A stretch of DNA of 7,592 bases from Clostridiales bacterium (GTDB lineage: Bacteria > Bacillota > Clostridia > Lachnospirales > Lachnospiraceae), in contig DYCJ01000118.1 in assembly GCA_019418195.1 (NCBI GenBank), positions 1 to 7,592 of the forward strand, read 5' to 3'. Under the pieces are notes generated by a model. That model did no database searches, was not told the DNA's origin, and was given only the letters and a program-made list of their open reading frames with translations. Below, one piece after another: positions 1 to 5,401 of the stretch. The translations under genes were made by a program, and so were the position numbers. Numbering within the stretch: position 1 is the first letter of the stretch; every line of letters starts with the position of its first letter.

Positions 1-31
1 GTCCCCATATCCATTTTTTATCCATTTATTA

Positions 32-1798
32 CTATTTATCTTTTTTCACTGTCACCTGCACGCCGCACGCTGTATTTTCAACCTTCATCCCAAGTCCGTG
101 TGTCCGGAAAATGCGGTCTGCCAGATACAGTCCGATCCCCAGGTGTTTTTCCTCTCCGCCGCGGCTTTTATTTCCGGTAAAGAACAGCTCGCATACGCGG
201 GGCAGGTCTTCTTCCGGAATCCGCTCCCCGGTATTGGCGATCACGCACATGTCACGGTCTATATCGATCCGGATCTTTCCCTCCTGCCGGTTGTAACCGA
301 CTGCATTTGACAGCAGCTCTGAGAATGCCTTTTCTATAAATCTTCTGTCCCCCGCAATCACAAAATCTTCCCTGCAGAACACACTCAGTTCTATCTGCTT
401 TTCTTCAATCTGTGCGCTGTATGCTGCTGTAAGTTCATCGAGGAGTGCTCTGACAGATATCTGTTCCTTTACAGGTCTGTAATCTTTCGAATCCATTCTG
501 GAGATAAATACCATCTCCTTTACCATATCGTCCATCTGTTCTGTCTGCCCGATGATCTGTTCCAGATAATATTTTCTCTTGGATTCGTTCGTATCCTCCT
601 CCAGATTCTCCGCGAAGCCCCGGATCACCGCCAGCGGAGTCTTCATCTCATGGGCAATTGCGTTGGTAAAGTCTCGCTGCTGACGTTCCATCGCAGCCCT
701 CTTTCTGAATGTGATCTCTACTATATAGAGCACAACCAGTACACAGACAAGAGTCAGCACTCCGCCCCACAGATAGATATTCCCCATGGATGCCGCCGCT
801 GCACGCCACGGATGCTCTACAAGCCGAAGGACGAGTGTATAATCGGGGCTGGAATAATCTTCTGTCAGAAAGAGAGGCGCTGCTTCATCTCCTATTGCTG
901 CTCCGCTGCCCGTTTCATTTTCTGCAGGCGGCACAAAATCTCCATCCGCTCCATAATACTGGTCATCCAGCTTCTCAGGAAAGTTCTGCAGATATTCACT
1001 GTTCATCCACTCATGCCGCGCCTCTGTTCCACTCTCTGCCCCCGGAAGATAAACATTGACATTGTCAAATGTCTGTGTATCATTTTCTGCATTATCATTC
1101 TTCTCATCATCCGCCATCACATCCGGATTCTCCCACGTCCACACTTCTCGGGATGTTTCCGGACCGTACAGACCATCATCTTTCATCTCATCCGTAGAAT
1201 AATACTGCCTTGATACATTAACTGCCGCAAGCCTGTCATCCTCTGTCTTTTTTATCTTTATCTCATAGAACGCCCCTTTGTCTCCATCAGCCGCTTTGTG
1301 ATTCTCCGCCTCATATCCCGCCAGTTTTTCTATTTCTTCATCTGTCAGATAATCCGACATTTTCCAGCTCACTGCACCTTTCCACAAACCCTCTGAATCG
1401 TCTGCGAACAGATTGGTACTCTGAGCTTTCAGTCTGCCGTTGACATCATATACTGCGGCAGATATCAGATGATCTTCTGTACTTTGATATGCCGCGTGAA
1501 GGCTGAGGCTTATCTGCAGACATTCCACTTCCCAGCCTTTCTCCTCATATGTGCCCTGCTCCTTCCTGTAACGAGCCTCATCCAGCAGATTCTCTGATAC
1601 CGCTTCACGTACTTCTGCCAGCTGTTCAGCATTATCCGCTTTTCTGTCCAGCTGTTCAAGCCATGTTGCCAGCAGCATACTGAGGAAATACACGGCGGCA
1701 AATATGACGATCAGGAATCCCCGCAGCCGCCATCCCGTACAGCCGCCGGATCGCCTTTTCCTCTTCTCTGTCTTAGTTTCCTGTCTCTTCTCTTTCAT
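32..1798 (-). CDS. Two-component sensor histidine kinase, membrane-bound, large extracytoplasmic sensor domain
   Basis: A 588-residue sensor kinase that should autophosphorylate on His and pass phosphate to the response regulator encoded just upstream. After a very basic N-terminus (residues 1-26) come a first membrane segment (about 27-46), an extracytoplasmic region of about 295 residues and a second membrane segment (about 341-361). The HisKA motif AIAHEMKTPLAVIRG follows with phospho-acceptor H383, then HATPase_c with N-box SELLSNAVGYN (N498), ANTG (522-524) and GIGLYLA (554-560). The start at 1798 is chosen because GGAGG lies about 8 nt upstream and the ATG overlaps the regulator stop as ATGA, which implies translational coupling. 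A longer reading to 1849 would run into the regulator. The outer domain is acidic and matches no ligand-binding family I recognise, so the signal is unknown. The catalytic core resembles VanS/PhoR-type kinases. No terminator is visible in the 31 bases after the stop. Confidence 0.95.
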   Translation of the reverse strand: MKEKRQETKTEKRKRRSGGCTGWRLRGFLIVIFAAVYFLSMLLATWLEQLDRKADNAEQLAEVREAVSENLLDEARYRKEQGTYEEKGWEVECLQISLSLHAAYQSTEDHLISAAVYDVNGRLKAQSTNLFADDSEGLWKGAVSWKMSDYLTDEEIEKLAGYEAENHKAADGDKGAFYEIKIKKTEDDRLAAVNVSRQYYSTDEMKDDGLYGPETSREVWTWENPDVMADDEKNDNAENDTQTFDNVNVYLPGAESGTEARHEWMNSEYLQNFPEKLDDQYYGADGDFVPPAENETGSGAAIGDEAAPLFLTEDYSSPDYTLVLRLVEHPWRAAAASMGNIYLWGGVLTLVCVLVVLYIVEITFRKRAAMERQQRDFTNAIAHEMKTPLAVIRGFAENLEEDTNESKRKYYLEQIIGQTEQMDDMVKEMVFISRMDSKDYRPVKEQISVRALLDELTAAYSAQIEEKQIELSVFCREDFVIAGDRRFIEKAFSELLSNAVGYNRQEGKIRIDIDRDMCVIANTGERIPEEDLPRVCELFFTGNKSRGGEEKHLGIGLYLADRIFRTHGLGMKVENTACGVQVTVKKDK

Positions 1799-2469
1799 AC
1801 CGACACCTCCATCCTGTAACCGGATTTTCTCACGGTACGGATCTGGCACCTGCTGCCCGAAAGGGCTTTTCTCAGTTTTTTGATATGGTTGTCCACGACA
1901 CGCTCATTTCCGTCGAAGTCATAGCCCCACAGCCGGATCAGAAGCTGGTCTCTTGTGAAAATGCGGTTCGGATTCTCAAGGAAAAGCACAAGCAGTTCAT
2001 ATTCTTTCGGTGCAAGCGGGCATTCTCTCCCGGCGGCTTCCACCTCACGCGTCCGCACATTAACTGTCACGTCCCCGCGCACCAGCATCCCGCTTCCCGC
2101 ACCGCCTCTGAGCCTGCCTGTCATTGCCATGACTTTCGCATAGAGCACCGGCAGGGAAAAAGGCTTAGTGATATAATCATCCGCCCCCACAGCATAGCCG
2201 TTAAGTTCATCTTCCTCCAGCACTCTCGCGGTAATAAAGAACACCGGCGTCTCCGTCATCTCCCGGATCTTCCTGCACACGGAGAATCCGTCACGCCCGG
2301 GCAGCATCACATCCAGCAGGATCATCTGATAAGACTTCCTCTCCACTGTTTCCACCGCGCTGTCGCCATCATATGCGACATCCGTCTTCCAGCCTTTTCC
2401 GGTAAAATAATCACTCACCGCCTCCGCCAGCAGCCTGTCATCCTCCACGATCAAAATCTTCAGTCCCAT
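1795..2469 (-). CDS. Two-component response regulator, OmpR/PhoB family
   Basis: A 224-residue DNA-binding response regulator, the normal length for the family. The receiver domain (about 3-115) has the acidic pocket E9/D10/D11, phospho-acceptor D53 in LLDVMLPGRDG, T80 and K102 in DDYITKPF. The winged-helix effector domain (about 125-222) has PLAPKEYELL, the recognition-helix segment RVVDNHIKKLRKAL and the terminal wing RTVRKSGYRM. The start at 2469 is supported by a GAGGGG Shine-Dalgarno about 10 nt upstream and by MGLKILIVEDD, a typical family N-terminus. An upstream in-frame extension to 2721 would cross the promoter and the divergent XRE gene and is not credible. It is the first gene of a two-gene operon with the kinase. 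A consensus promoter with a 17-nt spacer lies about 55 nt upstream. Target genes cannot be told from sequence, but autoregulation is common in this family. Confidence 0.97.
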   Translation of the reverse strand: MGLKILIVEDDRLLAEAVSDYFTGKGWKTDVAYDGDSAVETVERKSYQMILLDVMLPGRDGFSVCRKIREMTETPVFFITARVLEEDELNGYAVGADDYITKPFSLPVLYAKVMAMTGRLRGGAGSGMLVRGDVTVNVRTREVEAAGRECPLAPKEYELLVLFLENPNRIFTRDQLLIRLWGYDFDGNERVVDNHIKKLRKALSGSRCQIRTVRKSGYRMEVSV

Positions 2470-2513
2470 ATCCGTATCCCCTCTCCGGTATCTTTCTTTG
2501 TTTCTGACGCAAG

Positions 2514-2573
2514 TGTACAGGATGATTATATCCTTTCTGTATCTTATTGACAAAGAAATCTCTCTACTGTACA
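2514..2573. promoter_or_regulatory. Pair of TGTACA palindromes flanking the divergent promoters (possible XRE operators)
   Basis: TGTACA occurs at 2514-2519, next to the predicted two-component transcription start, and at 2568-2573, inside the XRE -10. Read outward from the shared region, both belong to CTGTACA followed by C or A. Short palindromes at a promoter -10 or start site fit repression by a dimeric HTH protein such as the adjacent XRE product. Binding is inferred only. Confidence 0.3.
2525..2553 (-). promoter_or_regulatory. Sigma-A promoter of the two-component operon
   Basis: On the minus strand, -35 TTGTCA (2553-2548) is separated by exactly 17 nt from a perfect -10 TATAAT (2530-2525). 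The start of transcription is predicted near 2518, giving a leader of about 50 nt. The -10 lies inside a small palindrome, AGGAT-N6-ATCCT (2519-2534), that could be an operator. The -35 overlaps the -35 of the divergent XRE promoter. Confidence 0.85.
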
Positions 2574-2589
2574 ATGTATGTATCTTATT
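2538..2589. repeat. 11-bp direct repeat TGTATCTTATT, two copies in the divergent promoter region
   Basis: Identical copies lie at 2538-2548 and 2579-2589, 41 bp start to start, close to four helical turns, so both face the same side of the DNA. The first copy abuts the shared -35 and the second covers the XRE transcription start. Direct repeats are the usual form of OmpR/PhoB-family sites, although those are normally spaced by about one turn. The sequence match is visible; regulator binding is inferred. Confidence 0.45.
2547..2575 (+). promoter_or_regulatory. Sigma-A promoter of the XRE regulator gene
   Basis: A perfect -35 TTGACA (2547-2552) is followed after exactly 17 nt by -10 TACAAT (2570-2575). 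Transcription should start near 2582, giving a leader of about 44 nt. Five of the six -35 bases are also used, on the other strand, by the two-component promoter. Confidence 0.85.
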
Positions 2590-2625
2590 TGATTCATTAT
2601 ATGTATGAGAGGTGGAAGATATATA

Positions 2626-2901
2626 ATGATAAAGAAAATGGATTATATTTATTCTGATGATAACCAGAAAATATTGATCGAACCCCAGCAGAAAAGCACA
2701 CGAAAAAATATCATTGATCAATATGTCCGCTACAGAAAAAAAATTGGGATAACTCAGGCAGAACTTGCCAGACGTGCAGGAGTGCCCAGAACAAATATTA
2801 CACGTTTTGAAAGCGGCTCATATAACCCTTCTCTCGAGATGATGGTTCGTATCGCTGCTGCCTTGGGAAAAAAGCTGCAGATTGAACTTACGGAAAACTA
2901 A
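2626..2901 (+). CDS. XRE-family HTH transcriptional regulator, HigA-antitoxin-like
   Basis: A 91-residue protein that is mostly one HTH_3/Cro-C1 domain (about 30-85), with the helix-turn-helix in GITQAELARRAGVPRTNITR and the typical FESGSYNPSLEMMVRIAAALGKKL that follows. The first 28 residues are polar and unassigned. The start at 2626 is chosen because AGAGGTGG lies about 10 nt upstream; the in-frame ATG at 2605 lies before that site. The shape and the C-terminal KKLQIEL resemble HigA-type antitoxins of RelE/HigB systems, but no toxin gene precedes or follows it. It may therefore be an orphan antitoxin or a free-standing repressor. It is divergent from the two-component operon and shares its -35. 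The codons are AT-richer than those of the flanking genes, which is compatible with acquired DNA. The peptide toxin gene begins 79 nt downstream with no terminator between. Confidence 0.9.
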   Translation: MIKKMDYIYSDDNQKILIEPQQKSTRKNIIDQYVRYRKKIGITQAELARRAGVPRTNITRFESGSYNPSLEMMVRIAAALGKKLQIELTEN

Positions 2902-2946
2902 CTCAATCCGGTAATCAGATAAGAAAGACGGATGCGATTTTCGATA

Positions 2947-2974
2947 CGCCCTCTAGTCCATACGAAAGAGGGTG
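2947..2974 (+). promoter_or_regulatory. Leader hairpin sequestering the toxin ribosome binding site
   Basis: CCCTCT (2949-2954) pairs perfectly with AGAGGG (2967-2972). The stem extends outward by a G-U pair (2948/2973) and a C-G pair (2947/2974), giving 8 bp around a 12-nt loop. The 3' arm is the Shine-Dalgarno AGAGGGTGG of the small toxin gene starting at 2981, so the folded leader would hide it. Such structures are known in mRNAs of type I toxins. The fold is seen in sequence; its effect is inferred. Confidence 0.6.
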
Positions 2975-2980
2975 GTGCCC

Positions 2981-3064
2981 ATGAACACAATGGAAGTTTT
3001 AACTTTATTGATGGTCATATTTACGGCATTGACTTACATAGATAATCGACATAATAAGAAATAG
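2981..3064 (+). CDS. Putative holin-like toxin peptide (type I toxin-antitoxin)
   Basis: A 27-residue ORF with SD AGAGGGTGG about 8 nt before the ATG. The peptide begins MNTMEVLTLLMVIFTALTYI and ends DNRHNKK: a short polar start, one hydrophobic span (about 5-20) and a charged basic tail. This is the layout of the small putative holin-like toxins (Hol_Tox family) of Bacillota, which insert in the membrane and depolarise it or stop growth when made in excess. Supporting context is a leader hairpin over the SD, a strong stem-loop at the stop codon, and a consensus antisense promoter with its transcript covering the 3' end. No convincing promoter of its own is visible between 2880 and 2946, so it may be read from the XRE promoter. 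Family assignment is from recall of the pattern. It could be an inactive relic, but the conserved architecture argues against that. Confidence 0.75.
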   Translation: MNTMEVLTLLMVIFTALTYIDNRHNKK

Positions 3065-3149
3065 CATCCCTACCTTGGCAAGTTGGATGCTATCCTTATA
3101 GCTTGAAATTTACTGAGGGCATCAGATTTTGTATCTGATTTCCTTTCTT
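3050..3149 (-). ncRNA. Predicted antisense RNA antitoxin to the holin-like toxin
   Basis: A predicted RNA of about 100 nt, started by the consensus promoter at 3156-3184 and ended near 3050 at the stem-loop over the toxin stop codon. It would contain a 5' hairpin (ATCAGAT/ATCTGAT arms, 3121-3139) and be fully complementary to the last ~15 nt of the toxin coding region and the toxin 3' UTR. Convergent sense and antisense RNAs overlapping at their 3' ends are the layout of TxpA/RatA-type and par-type systems of Bacillota. Ends are estimates from promoter and hairpin positions; the RNA has no detectable ORF. Confidence 0.55.
3054..3099. terminator. Strong stem-loop over the toxin stop codon; likely antisense RNA terminator
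   Basis: ATAGCATCC (3061-3069) pairs perfectly with GGATGCTAT (3085-3093), and ATAAG (3054-3058) pairs with CTTAT (3095-3099) after a small internal loop. The apical part CTTGGCAAG can fold further. On the minus strand the stem is followed by TTTCTTATTAT, a moderate U-rich tail, so it could end the antisense RNA. On the plus strand no U-tract follows, so there it would mainly stabilise the toxin mRNA end or serve as the pairing site for the antisense. Confidence 0.6.
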
Positions 3150-3155
3150 ATCCTG

Positions 3156-3184
3156 ATTATACACAGAAGAGCTTGAGAAATCAA
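3156..3184 (-). promoter_or_regulatory. Promoter of the antisense RNA
   Basis: On the minus strand, -35 TTGATT (3184-3179) is followed after exactly 17 nt by a perfect -10 TATAAT (3161-3156). The start is predicted near 3149. There is no ORF downstream on this strand until the far side of the toxin gene, so the product should be a non-coding RNA antisense to the toxin transcript. The promoter lies within the stem of the plus-strand terminator. Confidence 0.65.
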
Positions 3185-3199
3185 GCTCTTCTTTTTTTT
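3165..3199 (+). terminator. Rho-independent terminator of the XRE-toxin strand
   Basis: A perfect 12-bp inverted repeat (AGAAGAGCTTGA, 3165-3176, with its complement at 3181-3192) closes a GAAA tetraloop and is followed by an uninterrupted run of eight T (3192-3199). The orientation serves plus-strand transcription, so it should end the toxin mRNA. On the minus strand the stem is not followed by a U-tract, so the AAA+ gene gets no obvious terminator from it. Confidence 0.92.
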
Positions 3200-3213
3200 G
3201 CTTTCATCTCTCG

Positions 3214-4710
3214 TCAGGCCTGCCCTGTCCCCAGCACTTCTTTCACCATCTCTGCATCAAAGGATACTGATGAAACATGGTTTACCTCGATCTGATACAG
3301 GGCATTGGCTGCGATATGCTCTGCCGCCTGCTCCAGATCGCGGATTCCGCTTGTATCTCTGTGCAGCTCGATGACAGCGTCAAGGCCGTCCGGAGTCAGC
3401 ACGCACTCGTCCTCATGCATACCAATCCGCTTCAGGACTTTCGGGAGCGCATATTTTGAGAAAATGACTTTCTTCTCTTCCGGCGTATAATCCGGAATTT
3501 CGATCACCGCAAATCTGGACATGAGCGGCGCGCTGATCTGATCCTTGTCATTTGCAGTAGCAATCGGATAGACGCCCGAAGTTGGGATCATACATTCAAT
3601 GTAGTTGTCTGTGAAGCCCAGATTGTCCAGCAGAGTCAGCAGGACGTCCGCCGGATTGCCGTTGCCTTTCCCCGCTGCCGCCTTATCAAGCTCGTTGATA
3701 ATAAACACCAGATTAGATTCCCCCGCCATGGAAAATGCTTCCATGATAATTCCAGGTTTTGCATTTGCATAGATCCTGGAGCTTCCGGTGAGCTGTTCCG
3801 GATCATTAATGGAACTCATGTCGAGGGTTGTCCACGGTAGCTTCAGGATACGCGCCACAGCGTAGGCGATCTGGGATTTTCCCGTTCCTGCCGGCCCGAT
3901 CAGCAGCAGTCCGTAAGCAGGCAGCGTATGAGTCCGGTTGATCTGTATGATCGTCTCGATGATCCTTTGTTTCACCCGCTCCATGCCGTACAGCTCTTCG
4001 TCAAGGATCCTGCGGGCCTCCTCGGGATCGATCGCCTCAAAATAATTTCCCTTCCACTGGATATTCATCATGATGGACAGCGCCCGCTGTGCATGGCGGC
4101 GCTCCTCTGCTGACACTTCATGCGAACGCGCAACCGCAAGATTTCTCCGCGCCCAGAGGCGGATATGATCCGGCAGCGTCCTGCCCGCACAGTTCATAAA
4201 ATCCGTAATGCTCTGAATGCTTGTCAGCTTCATGCTGTCGCCAATCTCTTCCTCGTCCTCATCCGGAATCTCCCTGGACGGAGCATCGCTGGCAAGGAGA
4301 CGCTCGATCATAAACTGCAGAAACCCGTCCTCGGCAGACAGTTTCACTCCGCCCCCAAATGCGATCTCACGGATCTTGTATACGGCGTATCCATCCTCCC
4401 GCACTGCTCCGGAAAGCCGCACATTGATATGGTTCTCTCCCAGCCATTTCAACAGACTTACGAAACGGGCATCGATCTGCAGGATATCCGCACTCACCAT
4501 TCCTTCCTCTCCCTTGAATTCGAAAGCAGTTCTCCGTATGGGATTGGTAAATATTCCGCTGGAATGATGTTTCAGCGCCGCAGCCCTGTTGTCCAGTATC
4601 AGGATCGGATTCTCCGCCGAAGCTTCGGACACATTTGAATAAAATACTTTATAAGTACATACAGGATCCTTTGATCCTTCCGGGATGTTGTTAAAATCAA
4701 AAACTGGCAT
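3214..4710 (-). CDS. Lon-derived AAA+ ATPase without protease domain
   Basis: A 498-residue AAA+ protein. The N-terminal ~150 residues match no family I know and end in an acidic linker (149-158). From about 205 it follows Lon: the pre-AAA segment with QRALSIMMNIQWK and ARRILDEELYGMERVKQRI, then Walker A GPAGTGKS (272-279), Walker B LVFIINELDKA (N339/E340), sensor 1 ATAND (N387), the Arg-finger position in PLMSRFAVIEIP (R399), and the lid with KYALPKVLK and sensor 2 SGIRDLE (R457). Lon would continue for about 200 residues with a Ser-Lys protease; here the chain stops after the lid, so any activity is remodelling or regulatory. N339 replaces the usual Walker B Asp that helps hold Mg, while the catalytic Glu is kept. 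The start at 4710 is chosen for AGGAG 8 nt upstream; an extension to 4827 would cross the promoter and overlap the flavodoxin gene. Partner and substrate are unknown. Confidence 0.9.
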   Translation of the reverse strand: MPVFDFNNIPEGSKDPVCTYKVFYSNVSEASAENPILILDNRAAALKHHSSGIFTNPIRRTAFEFKGEEGMVSADILQIDARFVSLLKWLGENHINVRLSGAVREDGYAVYKIREIAFGGGVKLSAEDGFLQFMIERLLASDAPSREIPDEDEEEIGDSMKLTSIQSITDFMNCAGRTLPDHIRLWARRNLAVARSHEVSAEERRHAQRALSIMMNIQWKGNYFEAIDPEEARRILDEELYGMERVKQRIIETIIQINRTHTLPAYGLLLIGPAGTGKSQIAYAVARILKLPWTTLDMSSINDPEQLTGSSRIYANAKPGIIMEAFSMAGESNLVFIINELDKAAAGKGNGNPADVLLTLLDNLGFTDNYIECMIPTSGVYPIATANDKDQISAPLMSRFAVIEIPDYTPEEKKVIFSKYALPKVLKRIGMHEDECVLTPDGLDAVIELHRDTSGIRDLEQAAEHIAANALYQIEVNHVSSVSFDAEMVKEVLGTGQA

Positions 4711-4747
4711 AAGATTTACTCCTGTCTTTTTCAAAAAATCTCTTATC

Positions 4748-4776
4748 AGTTTAGCATGAAATCCCGGCAAGTACAA
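4748..4776 (-). promoter_or_regulatory. Extended -10 promoter of the Lon-like AAA+ gene
   Basis: On the minus strand, -35 TTGTAC (4776-4771), a 17-nt spacer and -10 TAAACT (4753-4748) preceded by TGC, which makes an extended -10. The start is predicted near 4741, about 30 nt before the ATG. The promoter sits wholly between the flavodoxin stop and the AAA+ start, so the AAA+ gene can be transcribed alone. Confidence 0.65.
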
Positions 4777-4805
4777 TGAAAGAGTTCTTTTACAGCATCT
4801 GTTTG

Positions 4806-5282
4806 TTATGCCGTCTGAGCTGCCCACTCTTTGAGAGCCTCTCTCGAAGGATTCCCGTTTAAGAGCTTTCCTTCTCTGATCACTGCTCCCGGACAGCTTT
4901 GCTCCAGATCTTTCGCTGTGTTTCCAAGCCCGCTTCCCCCGGAAGTCGCAAAGAGAACGATCGTCTTACCGGAGAAGTCGTAACTCTCAAGGAACGTTTT
5001 GATGATCGCAGGTGCTGTATACCACCAGATCGGAAATCCCACAAAGACCCTGTCATATGCAGCGATGTCTGCATCCTTATCCGCCAGTTCCGGACGGGAT
5101 GATCTGTCCTTACTCTCAATCGTACTGCGCGAGTTCTTATCCATCCAGTTCAGGTCCGCACTTGTATAGGGCACTGCCGGTCTGATTTCATAGATATCTG
5201 CTTCTGCCGCCACAGCCAGATTCTGTGCTACACGCTTCGTCACTCCGCTTGCCGAAAAATATGCAACCAATGTCTTACTCAT
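4806..5282 (-). CDS. Flavodoxin-like FMN protein
   Basis: A 158-residue single-domain flavodoxin (flavodoxin_4-like), normal in length, a soluble FMN electron carrier or small quinone/flavin reductase. The phosphate-binding loop is YFSASGVTKRVA (residues 8-19), in place of the classic SxTGNT. The next conserved strand-loop is DRVFVGFPIWWYTAPAIIKTFLE (77-99), with the WWY aromatic group expected to stack on the isoalloxazine. ATSGGSGLGNT (112-122) forms the third FMN loop. The start is supported by AGGAGG 9 nt upstream. It has its own promoter about 60 nt upstream and is followed after 95 nt by the separately promoted AAA+ gene, so a functional link between them is not indicated. The electron partner is not shown by context. 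Confidence 0.93.
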   Translation of the reverse strand: MSKTLVAYFSASGVTKRVAQNLAVAAEADIYEIRPAVPYTSADLNWMDKNSRSTIESKDRSSRPELADKDADIAAYDRVFVGFPIWWYTAPAIIKTFLESYDFSGKTIVLFATSGGSGLGNTAKDLEQSCPGAVIREGKLLNGNPSREALKEWAAQTA

Positions 5283-5351
5283 AATATTCCGCCTCCTGTA
5301 TCAATAACATCATATGTCATTTGCTCCGGCATCTTCCCTGCCTTTTCCTTT

Positions 5352-5380
5352 AGTGTAGCACCAGATCTGTCAGCCGGCAA
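5352..5380 (-). promoter_or_regulatory. Extended -10 promoter of the flavodoxin gene
   Basis: On the minus strand, -35 TTGCCG (5380-5375), a 17-nt spacer and -10 TACACT (5357-5352) preceded by TGC, an extended -10. The start is predicted near 5345, giving a leader of about 62 nt. It begins only 21 nt after the stop of the surface-protein gene, and no terminator hairpin is visible between them, so some read-through is possible. Confidence 0.6.
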
Positions 5381-5401
5381 ATATTTAGATCGAATGGCTC
5401 T

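Noticed and set aside
1..25. A minus-strand ATG at 25 opening MDKKWIWG to the window edge, possibly the next gene after the kinase
   Set aside because: No Shine-Dalgarno precedes it and only eight codons are visible; the ATGGATA repeat here may be chance.
1885..2550. A long plus-strand open frame opposite the response regulator
   Set aside because: It is antisense to a fully recognisable OmpR-family gene, its sequence has no family features, and it has no RBS of its own.
2470..2721. N-terminal extension of the response regulator
   Set aside because: It would cross its own promoter and the divergent XRE gene; the family N-terminus and SD fit the start at 2469.
2902..2946. Search for a promoter belonging to the toxin gene alone
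   Set aside because: No -35/-10 pair of acceptable match and spacing was found; TTGAAC at 2882 has no -10 at 16-18 nt.
3121..3139. ATCAGAT/ATCTGAT hairpin considered as a terminator of the toxin mRNA
   Set aside because: The following TTTCCTTTCTT is only pyrimidine-rich, and a far better terminator lies at 3165-3199; it fits better as the 5' hairpin of the antisense RNA.
4711..4827. 39-residue N-terminal extension of the Lon-like ATPase
   Set aside because: It would overlap the flavodoxin gene end and contain the AAA+ promoter; a clear SD precedes the start at 4710.
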